From contig CAYOWC010000209.1 in NCBI GenBank assembly GCA_964407525.1, positions 1 to 8,863 on the forward strand: a stretch of DNA of 8,863 nt, read 5' to 3'. The translations under genes and the position numbers were made by a program. The notes beneath the pieces were generated by a model. That model saw only the letters and a program-made list of their open reading frames with translations. It made no database searches and was not told where the DNA came from. This document shows, one piece after another, positions 1-5,191 of the stretch (its first letter is position 1; the number at the start of each line of letters is the position of its first letter). This DNA is from DUZB01 sp964407525. GTDB taxonomy: Bacteria > Desulfobacterota > DSM-4660 > Desulfatiglandales > Desulfatiglandaceae.

Positions 1-6
1 GCGGGA

Positions 7-34
7 CTGAAACCTGACACCCGAAACCTGACAC
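7..34. repeat. Four-copy heptamer tandem repeat
   Basis: Four consecutive 7-base units of the form CYGAMAC (CTGAAAC, CTGACAC, CCGAAAC, CTGACAC) start at base 7. Units 1/3 and 2/4 resemble each other, so the array also reads as a 14-base period repeated twice. It lies upstream of the cysteine synthase gene and may continue beyond the left edge of the window. No open reading frame or RNA fold explains it. It may be a small intergenic repeat family. Confidence 0.6.
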
Positions 35-85
35 CTCTGTTCCGGAAAAAGGGTTCTTCACGCTAATCCACGACGAGCCGAAAAA

Positions 86-91
86 GGGAGG
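86..91 (+). promoter_or_regulatory. Strong ribosome binding site fixing a GTG start
   Basis: GGGAGG lies seven bases before GTG at 99. It is the best Shine-Dalgarno match in the window and fixes this non-ATG start for the cysteine synthase gene. Confidence 0.8.
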
Positions 92-98
92 TAACCCG

Positions 99-1049
99 GT
101 GAATAAGGAAGCAGGGGAGAGTTCAAAACGGATATATGATCGGGTGACGGATACCATAGGCTGCACGCCGCTGGTCAGGTTAAATTGGATCTCAAAAGGG
201 ATTCCCGCCACTATCGTGGTGAAACTGGAGTTTAGAAATCCACTCGGAAGTGTGAAAGATCGTATCGGCCTTGCGATGATTGAAGCTGCCGAACTGGCGG
301 GTGACATCCGAAAAGATACCGTGATTGTGGAACCGACCAGTGGAAATACGGGCATTGCTCTGGCTTTTGTATGCGCGGAAAAAAAGCTTCCGCTGGTTCT
401 TACCATGCCCGAAACCATGAGCCTTGAGCGACGGAAACTCCTGACACATCTCGGTGCACAGCTGGTTCTGACTCCCGGGGCGGAAGGAATGAACGGGGCC
501 ATTAAAAAGGCCATGGAAATCCATTCGGAAACACCTGGCTCTTATATGCCGAACCAGTTTTCCAACCCGGCCAACCCGGAAGTACACAGGAAGACTACCG
601 CGGAGGAAATATGGGCGGATACGGGAGGGACGGTGGATATTCTGGTCGCAGGGGTGGGGACCGGAGGGACAATCACCGGCGTTTCCGAGGTGATCAAGGC
701 TCGGAAACCTTCTTTTAGAACCATTGCGGTGGAGCCGCAAGATTCCCCGATCCTTTCCGGTGGAAAACCCGGCCCTCACAAAATACAGGGTATCGGGGCC
801 GGCTTTGTGCCTGAGGTGCTGAACACGGGGATTCTTGACGAAGTCATTACGGTGTCCAATGAACAGGCATTTGAAACGGCCAGGAAAATGGCAAAACAGG
901 AAGGGATCCTTTGTGGAATTTCTTCCGGGGCTGCGGTCTGGGCTGCCATGGAGGCCGGAAAGAAATCGGAAAATAAAGGAAAGACGATTATTGCTATCCT
1001 GCCCAGCACGGGAGAGCGATACCTGAGTACACCGCTTTTTCTTGAGTAA
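99..1049 (+). CDS. cysK: Cysteine synthase (O-acetylserine sulfhydrylase)
   Basis: PLP-dependent enzyme predicted to convert O-acetylserine and sulfide to cysteine and acetate in the cytoplasm. The 316-residue length fits the CysK/CysM family. Visible family marks are the GCTPLVRL entry motif (21-28), the PLP-lysine motif GSVKDR with Lys53, the substrate loop PTSGNTG (79-85), the glycine-rich phosphate-binding stretch GVGTGGTITG, the late GISSGAA motif and a C-terminal LPSTGERYLST. The GTG start is chosen because a strong ribosome binding site precedes it. Cystathionine beta-synthase-like enzymes share this fold, but there is no extra N-terminal heme domain or C-terminal CBS domain, so CysK is preferred. 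CysM or a related sulfhydrylase cannot be excluded from motifs alone. The gene ends two bases from the convergent pyrG stop, with no terminator visible between them. Confidence 0.92.
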   Translation: MNKEAGESSKRIYDRVTDTIGCTPLVRLNWISKGIPATIVVKLEFRNPLGSVKDRIGLAMIEAAELAGDIRKDTVIVEPTSGNTGIALAFVCAEKKLPLVLTMPETMSLERRKLLTHLGAQLVLTPGAEGMNGAIKKAMEIHSETPGSYMPNQFSNPANPEVHRKTTAEEIWADTGGTVDILVAGVGTGGTITGVSEVIKARKPSFRTIAVEPQDSPILSGGKPGPHKIQGIGAGFVPEVLNTGILDEVITVSNEQAFETARKMAKQEGILCGISSGAAVWAAMEAGKKSENKGKTIIAILPSTGERYLSTPLFLE

Positions 1050-1051
1050 TT

Positions 1052-2635
1052 TTATGAAGACATGCAGGCCTTCACGAAGCCGTAGAAGAGGGGGCCGGGA
1101 ACTTCCATCCTTGATTTGAGTTCGGGGTGTGCCTGGGTAGCCACAAAGAATTTCAGGGAGGGCAGTTCAATGAATTCCACCAGCCTGCCGTTCTCCGAAA
1201 CCCCCGAAAAAACCATCCCTTTCTCCTGTAAGATGTCATGGTATTCGGGATTCACCTCATATCTGTGACGATGTCTTTCAGAAGCTTCCCTTTTTCCGTA
1301 TAATCCATGGACAATGGACCCTTTCTTTAAACGGGCCGAGTATGCGCCTAGCCGCATGGTTCCGCCCTTTTCTACGATCTCTTTTTGTTCCGGAAGAATA
1401 TCGATAACCGGATGTGGCGTGTCAGGGTCCATTTCGGAGGAGTTGGCGCCGGAGAGTCCGCAGACGTTTCGGGCAAATTCAATGACTGCTAACTGAAGGC
1501 CTAAGCAGAGGCCTAAGAAAGGGATGTTTCGTTCTCTTGCCAGACGAATAACCTCAATTTTTCCCTCTGTTCCCCTAGAACCAAATCCACCCGGTACAAC
1601 AAGTCCGTCAACACGTTCCAGAAAAGAACTGTCGTGTAAGTCTGTTGTTTCCACCCACTCCAGATTTATTTTGCATCCGAGATGGGCTGTGCAATGGTTA
1701 AAGGATTCAATGATGGAGGCATAAGAATCTTCCAGCTTGGTGTATTTGCCGCACATGGCAACCGTGATTTCCGCCTGAGGATTCTTTATATTTTCCACCA
1801 GTCTTTTCCACTTCCTGAGATCAGGGGGGCTGTAGATATTGAGCTTTTTGTGGATAATTTCGGGAAGACCTTCTTTTTCGAAAACAATGGGGATTTCATA
1901 GATATCTTCCACATCGAGGCCTGTAATGACGGCATCGTAGCTTACATCGCAGAAGTTGGAGATTTTCGTTTTAATTTCTTTGGTGAGGTACTCCGGACAT
2001 CTTCCGATAATGATGTCAGGAAAAATTCCCCTCTGTTTCAGCAGGTTCACACTTTGTTGGGTCGGTTTCGACTTCTGTTCGTTTACTCCGTAGGGAATTG
2101 GTACGTAAGTGAGATGGATATAAAGGATATTGTTTCGTCCCACATCCTCTTTCATCTGACGCATGGCTTCAAGGAAAAGTTCGTTTTCGATGTCTCCTAC
2201 TGTTCCCCCGATTTCAATAATGACCAGTTCAGCCTCTTCTTCCTTCGCTGTCTCGAAGATATGGTTTTTTATGGCATCGGTCACGTGGGGAATATACTGT
2301 ACGGTTTTGCCGAGATAATCGCCTTTTCTTTCTTTTTTTCTCACCATATCGAATACTTTTCCCATGGTGAGATTCCATTTGGTCTTGCAGGTGACTCCTA
2401 AAAAGCGTTCGTAGTGGCCAAAGTCCATGTCTACTTCGCCACCGTCATCGAGTACAAACACTTCCCCGTGCTCAAAAGGGTTCATGGTACCGGGGTCCAC
2501 GTTCAGATATCCATCGCATTTAATAGGGACAATTTTCAGATTAGAAGACAGGAGATGCCCAATGGAGGCTGCGGCAATTCCTTTGCCGAGACCCGAGAGC
2601 ACTCCTCCGGTTACCGTGATGTATTTTGTAGGCAT
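1052..2635 (-). CDS. pyrG: CTP synthase (glutamine hydrolysing)
   Basis: Makes CTP from UTP, ATP and glutamine, the last step of de novo pyrimidine nucleotide synthesis. The 527 residues comprise an N-terminal synthase domain with GGVLSGLGKG (10-19, Lys18) and the metal/nucleotide motif EIGGTVGDIE (141-150). A C-terminal class I glutamine amidotransferase domain carries the oxyanion loop PGGFGSRG (348-355), nucleophile Cys377 in LGLCLGLQ, and His503/Glu505 in QAHPEL, so the full catalytic triad is present. The length is slightly below the roughly 545 of E. coli PyrG. The synthase domain departs from the usual bacterial pattern: KCDGYLN at 39-45 replaces the common KLDPYLN, and the UTP/CTP-site region reads NEQKSKPTQQS where GEVKTKPTQHS is common. 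The ATG start is supported by the conserved N-terminus; the ribosome binding site is weak. pgeF lies upstream on the same strand, 94 bases away, with a probable promoter between. Confidence 0.97.
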   Translation of the reverse strand: MPTKYITVTGGVLSGLGKGIAAASIGHLLSSNLKIVPIKCDGYLNVDPGTMNPFEHGEVFVLDDGGEVDMDFGHYERFLGVTCKTKWNLTMGKVFDMVRKKERKGDYLGKTVQYIPHVTDAIKNHIFETAKEEEAELVIIEIGGTVGDIENELFLEAMRQMKEDVGRNNILYIHLTYVPIPYGVNEQKSKPTQQSVNLLKQRGIFPDIIIGRCPEYLTKEIKTKISNFCDVSYDAVITGLDVEDIYEIPIVFEKEGLPEIIHKKLNIYSPPDLRKWKRLVENIKNPQAEITVAMCGKYTKLEDSYASIIESFNHCTAHLGCKINLEWVETTDLHDSSFLERVDGLVVPGGFGSRGTEGKIEVIRLARERNIPFLGLCLGLQLAVIEFARNVCGLSGANSSEMDPDTPHPVIDILPEQKEIVEKGGTMRLGAYSARLKKGSIVHGLYGKREASERHRHRYEVNPEYHDILQEKGMVFSGVSENGRLVEFIELPSLKFFVATQAHPELKSRMEVPGPLFYGFVKACMSS

Positions 2636-2681
2636 AATTGTATGATGTTCCAGAAAAGTGGTTGATTACAGGTTAGCCTGA

Positions 2682-2710
2682 AAAGTATTCCCGTTTAACT
2701 TTTTAGTCAA
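2682..2710 (-). promoter_or_regulatory. Probable sigma-70 promoter for pyrG
   Basis: On the minus strand TTGACT (-35, 2705-2710) is followed after exactly 17 bases by TACTTT (-10, 2682-2687). This predicts transcription starting near 2675 and a leader of about 40 bases before the pyrG ATG. The -35 is good and the -10 is weak (three of six consensus bases). Confidence 0.45.
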
Positions 2711-2729
2711 GTTGTAAAATGACAATAAA

Positions 2730-3509
2730 CTAATTCTTAACCATGGCGACCGTTCCAAACCTGCCCGTCCGGCCTTCCCCGCGATAGGAAAAAAACTGAT
2801 TGGTAGCACATTTTGTGCAGATCCCCGCCACTGCGATGTTTTTTTTCCTCAATCCGCAGGTTTGCAGTTGGTTGACACTTATTGCCCAGAGGTTGAAATA
2901 GTTTTCGCCGACCATGAATTCGCGGAAATGCTTCGGAAACAATTCCCTGTACCCTTTAAATTCTGCACAGCATGGGCCCAACGAAGGACCAATTGCGGCT
3001 CGAAGGAGACCTGCTTGTGTCCCAAAGAGAGATTGCATTTCTGTTACTACGTGGGAGAGGATATTTTGTACATGGCCTTTCCAGCCACAATGAACCGTTG
3101 CAACCGCCCTGTTTTCCGGATCATAAAGGATAACACCCTGACAATCTGCCTGCATGACCAGTATTGCCATACCGGGTGTATTTGTAATGATGGCATCTGC
3201 TTCCTCGGTTTCTCCATTTATAAAAACATATCCCGGTTGTACCACTAGAATGTCGCAACCATGGACCTGCCTGGTATATAAAAGATCCTTCGCATGTGAG
3301 ATGCTCTTCAGTAAGTCAAGATTGTTTATGACATCATTGTACTCATCCCCAACGTTTGGGCTGATGTTCAGGCTCTTGTAGGGGGGGGTGCTTTGACCGC
3401 CATGCCGTGTAAAAGTTGCGTGAAAAAGTTCCGGGAATTCGGAAAGGATAGGGCATTGGAGCGTGGGTGTATCCCTGTTTTTCAATAGAAACCGGGGTGT
3501 TTCGCTCAT
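2730..3509 (-). CDS. pgeF: Peptidoglycan editing factor PgeF (YfiH/YlmD, laccase-domain family)
   Basis: Member of the DUF152/YfiH family. E. coli YfiH removes wrongly incorporated L-serine from UDP-MurNAc precursors, and other members show adenosine/inosine-cleaving or deaminating activity. The metal-site residues are all visible: His of RQVHG, Cys of QADCQGV and His of ATVHCGWKG (residues 83, 123 and 140 counted from the chosen start). TRHGGxS, GPSLGPCC and the late C-T-x-C/FFSYR region also fit. The start at 3509 gives 259 residues, close to family length (243 in E. coli). The upstream in-frame ATG at 3581 would add 24 low-complexity residues, but it sits inside the 3' terminal helix of the SRP RNA and its coding path crosses that RNA's U-run, so it is rejected. 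Neither start has a convincing ribosome binding site. A run of eight C residues (3381-3388, coding strand) encodes part of Thr-Pro-Pro near the N-terminus. Confidence 0.9.
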   Translation of the reverse strand: MSETPRFLLKNRDTPTLQCPILSEFPELFHATFTRHGGQSTPPYKSLNISPNVGDEYNDVINNLDLLKSISHAKDLLYTRQVHGCDILVVQPGYVFINGETEEADAIITNTPGMAILVMQADCQGVILYDPENRAVATVHCGWKGHVQNILSHVVTEMQSLFGTQAGLLRAAIGPSLGPCCAEFKGYRELFPKHFREFMVGENYFNLWAISVNQLQTCGLRKKNIAVAGICTKCATNQFFSYRGEGRTGRFGTVAMVKN

Positions 3510-3562
3510 ATTACCGATGGGAGGAAGATTGGAATTTTGTTGATGAGATTGTTTGGTTTTCG

Positions 3563-3583
3563 ATAAAAAGTCCTTGGCCATGC
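3563..3583 (-). terminator. 3' end of SRP RNA with U-run
   Basis: The 3' strand of the RNA's terminal helix (GCATGGCCAAGG, 3583-3572) is followed by AC and five T residues (3569-3565) on the minus strand. A G/C-containing helix directly before a U-run is consistent with transcription ending here. The partner strand of the helix is about 250 bases upstream, so this is not a simple local hairpin. Confidence 0.45.
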
Positions 3584-3845
3584 ATCTTCATTTGAAGAAC
3601 GAAATGAACGTACTCGCCGTCCGGAGAGGTGATGTAGATACCATCACGACACAGACTTTCTCACTTACCGCTGCTTCCTTCCGGACCTGACGGGGTTTGC
3701 AAGTGCCTGTTACGTGAGGTCCACATAGTCCCCGGGTTCGACAGAGCGACCGCCAAAATCGAGAATCGCATGAAGACTTTCAACCCCGCGTAAGCGGATT
3801 TCGGGTTACAGGGCACCGCTAACGCCCCGTCTAGCACGACCAAGG
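3568..3845 (-). ncRNA. ffs: Signal recognition particle RNA, large bacterial (Alu-containing) type
   Basis: RNA core of the signal recognition particle, which with Ffh targets nascent membrane proteins to the membrane. The near-universal domain IV motif GGTCCGGAAGGAAGCAGC reads on the minus strand (3670-3687), closed by CACTTGC/GTAAGTG (3699-3705 with 3662-3668). The helix continues outward: CACG and ACAG pair with CGTG and CTGT, GTGG with CTAC, GTCG with CGGC, and CTTCAT with ATGAAG. The two ends pair over 12 bases: CCTTGGTCGTGC (3845-3834) with GCATGGCCAAGG (3583-3572). The 5' part has Alu-domain marks: helix 3 (GGGC/GCCC), a UGUAA turn (3810-3806) and helix 4 (AACC..CCGC-TTAC-GCGG-GGTT). 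The length of about 275 matches the large type of Bacillus; E. coli 4.5S is 114 nt. The structure was paired by eye. Confidence 0.93.
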
Positions 3846-3853
3846 TAAAATTG

Positions 3854-3859
3854 ATTAGA
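3854..3859 (-). promoter_or_regulatory. Possible -10 element for the SRP RNA
   Basis: On the minus strand TCTAAT (five of six matches to TATAAT) ends eight bases before the predicted RNA 5' end at 3845, the right spacing for a -10. No good -35 lies 16 to 18 bases upstream (the hexamer at 17 bases is AAGTTT). The SRP RNA may therefore have its own weak or activator-dependent promoter, or may be processed from the HU gene transcript. Confidence 0.35.
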
Positions 3860-3880
3860 AACCCAAACTGTCTACAAAAC

Positions 3881-4156
3881 TTATATGTCAACCCGTTCCT
3901 TAAGCTCTTTCCCCACTTTAAAGAAAGGGAGTTTCTTTTTGCCGACTTCTATGATTTCGCCGGTCTTGGGATTCCGGCCTTTGTAACCGTCGTAATCTTT
4001 AATTTTGAAGCTGCCGAGCCCTCTCACTTCTACCCTTTCACCGCGGATAAGGGCAGTTTCCATCTCCCCAAAAACAGTGTTCACTACCTCCTCGGCCTTT
4101 TTAAGAGGTAACTGTTCCTCGTTGGCAAGAGCTTCGATTAGTTGAGATTTGTTCAT
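3881..4156 (-). CDS. HU/IHF-family DNA-binding protein (IHF-beta-like)
   Basis: Small histone-like nucleoid protein that binds and bends DNA as a dimer. From ATG at 4156 it has 91 residues, the usual length. The N-terminal MNKSQLIEALA helix, GERVEVRGLGSF turn, and arm sequence GRNPKTGEIIEVGKKKLPFFK (split here by position: GRNPKTG, then the LPFFKVGKELKERV end) are diagnostic. ERVEVRGLGSF and GKELKERV resemble IHF beta more than HU, but the subunit cannot be assigned firmly. A GTG four codons earlier (4168) is rejected because it lies inside the GTGGGGG ribosome binding site for 4156. In many Proteobacteria ihfB follows cmk-rpsA; here the gene instead lies divergently upstream of cmk. The SRP RNA begins 35 bases after its stop, in the same direction. 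B. subtilis HBsu, of this family, binds the SRP Alu domain, so an SRP role is possible but is inference. Confidence 0.95.
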   Translation of the reverse strand: MNKSQLIEALANEEQLPLKKAEEVVNTVFGEMETALIRGERVEVRGLGSFKIKDYDGYKGRNPKTGEIIEVGKKKLPFFKVGKELKERVDI

Positions 4157-4160
4157 TGTT

Positions 4161-4167
4161 GCCCCCA
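4161..4167 (-). promoter_or_regulatory. Ribosome binding site deciding the HU/IHF start
   Basis: The minus-strand run TGGGGGC lies four bases before ATG at 4156. It overlaps the alternative GTG start at 4168, which argues that the ATG is used. Confidence 0.55.
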
Positions 4168-4217
4168 CTGCTTCTTCATTAAGTAAGTTGTTGAAATCAT
4201 GTTGCTCATGTTGGTCG

Positions 4218-4246
4218 AAAATAATGGATCAGAGTTTGTAAGTCAA
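4218..4246 (-). promoter_or_regulatory. Probable sigma-70 promoter for the HU/IHF gene
   Basis: On the minus strand TTGACT (4241-4246) and TATTTT (4218-4223) are separated by exactly 17 bases, predicting a start near 4211 and a leader of about 55 bases. As no terminator is visible after the HU/IHF stop, this promoter could also drive the SRP RNA. Confidence 0.55.
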
Positions 4247-4289
4247 GAGCAATTTGGAAAAAAATGAGGTTTTTAACAAAAATAGCGGT

Positions 4290-4318
4290 TTGAATACGAT
4301 GAGGATTTACATTATCGT
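4290..4318 (+). promoter_or_regulatory. Possible sigma-70 promoter for cmk
   Basis: TTGAAT (4290-4295) and TATCGT (4313-4318) are separated by 17 bases. They predict a transcript start near 4325, only about 16 bases before the cmk ATG. Each hexamer matches four of six consensus bases. If it is real, the upstream in-frame ATG at 4254 cannot be translated from this transcript. Confidence 0.35.
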
Positions 4319-4340
4319 TTTCGTGGGTTATAGGTCTTCA

Positions 4341-5000
4341 ATGGGAAATATAATTACCATTGACGGCCCATCAGGCTCGGGAAAAAGCACTGTGAGTAGA
4401 ATTTTCGCCGAAAAGATAGGCTATTGCTGTCTTGATACGGGCGCCATGTACAGGGCTGTCGCTTTGGTGGCCAAGCGAAAAGAGGTTGCATTTGATGACG
4501 GCCGAGCGCTCGAAGAAATCTGTACGTCTCTGCGGTTGCGATTTGAGACGGAAGAAGGTTTGCCAAGACTCTTCATGGATGAAGAGGATCTCTCCGCTCT
4601 CATCAGAAATCCTGAATTTGATATGCTCTCCTCAACAGTCTCCGCCGTAAAAGAGGTCAGAGAATCCATGAAAAACATGCAGAGAGAAATGTCCTTGCAT
4701 GCAGACCTTGTGGCGGAAGGGAGAGATATGGGGACGGTTGTATTTCCCAAGGCGAAAATCAAATTTTTTCTGACTGCATCTCTTGATGCAAGGGCTCTTA
4801 GAAGGTATGAGGAAAGAAGAATTAAAGGAAACAAGGTCGAAATGGGTGTGGTCCGGGCTGAACTGGCAAAAAGAGACCATCAGGATGAGACCCGTTCTCT
4901 GGCGCCTTTGAAACCCGCCGGGGACGCTTTTATCATTGATTCTACTGCGTTGAATATTAATCAAGTCATTGAACTTATGATAGAAAAGTTCAGGGCGTAA
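4341..5000 (+). CDS. cmk: Cytidylate kinase
   Basis: Phosphorylates CMP and dCMP to the diphosphates using ATP, salvaging pyrimidine nucleotides from RNA turnover. The 219-residue product opens with the P-loop GPSGSGKST (9-17), followed by DTGAMYRA (32-39), the conserved VAEGRDMGTVVFP (124-136), an arginine-rich lid (RALRRYEERR, 151-160) and RDHQDETRSLAPL near the end. E. coli Cmk has 227 residues. The open frame extends back to ATG 4254, which would add 29 residues before the P-loop. These are not family-like and would place the P-loop unusually far in, so ATG 4341 is chosen although its ribosome binding site (AGGT at 4332-4335) is weak. It is followed on the same strand by rpsA, as in many Proteobacteria, but with a probable terminator and a new promoter between. 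No ispH lies between cmk and rpsA, unlike in Geobacter. Confidence 0.95.
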   Translation: MGNIITIDGPSGSGKSTVSRIFAEKIGYCCLDTGAMYRAVALVAKRKEVAFDDGRALEEICTSLRLRFETEEGLPRLFMDEEDLSALIRNPEFDMLSSTVSAVKEVRESMKNMQREMSLHADLVAEGRDMGTVVFPKAKIKFFLTASLDARALRRYEERRIKGNKVEMGVVRAELAKRDHQDETRSLAPLKPAGDAFIIDSTALNINQVIELMIEKFRA

Positions 5001-5052
5001 AGAAAGCCTGGGTAAGCTGCCATAGTCCCGGCGTGAGGAAAACTTCGAAAGG

Positions 5053-5076
5053 ATCGTATAGAATTACGATTTTTTT
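5053..5076 (+). terminator. Probable intrinsic terminator after cmk
   Basis: Inverted repeat ATCGTA/TACGAT (5053-5058 and 5065-5070) with a six-base loop, followed by a run of T through 5076. The stem is short and A/T-rich, so termination may be partial. It lies 53 bases after the cmk stop and before the rpsA promoter. Confidence 0.5.
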
Positions 5077-5107
5077 GCATTTTATCTGGTTATTTAGAAA
5101 TAAATGC

Positions 5108-5136
5108 TTGAAATTTGCTTTCGACTTTCATAAACT
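5108..5136 (+). promoter_or_regulatory. Probable sigma-70 promoter for rpsA
   Basis: TTGAAA (5108-5113) and TAAACT (5131-5136) have exactly 17 bases between them, predicting a start near 5143 and a leader of about 49 bases. The surrounding sequence is A/T-rich, as expected for a strong ribosomal-protein promoter. Confidence 0.55.
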
Positions 5137-5191
5137 ATGACGTTTAAAAGATCTGTTGGCGGGCAAAATCACTCAGGGGGTATTTAGCTTA

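Noticed and set aside
192..779. 195-codon open frame on -
   Set aside because: It is antisense to the cysteine synthase gene, with no ribosome binding site or recognisable motif.
1682..2401. 239-codon open frame on +
   Set aside because: It lies wholly antisense to pyrG, its product is Phe-rich and unlike any family I recognise, and pyrG is unambiguous.
3640..3720. Short 4.5S SRP RNA only
   Set aside because: Pairing continues well beyond domain IV to a 12-base end helix, and the 5' part has Alu-domain features.
3661..3891. 76-codon open frame on -
   Set aside because: It runs through the SRP RNA, whose pairing pattern explains the sequence better.
3886..3891. Exact TTGACA -35 hexamer upstream of the SRP RNA
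   Set aside because: It overlaps the HU/IHF stop codons and no -10 lies 15 to 18 bases downstream. The best -10 (3854-3859) is too far away, so it is probably coincidental.
4254..4340. 29-codon N-terminal extension of cmk
   Set aside because: It is hydrophobic and not family-like, and it would displace the P-loop from its usual N-terminal position.
5156..5191. TTG start giving a longer rpsA product
   Set aside because: It has no ribosome binding site, while ATG 5192 has a G-rich site upstream.
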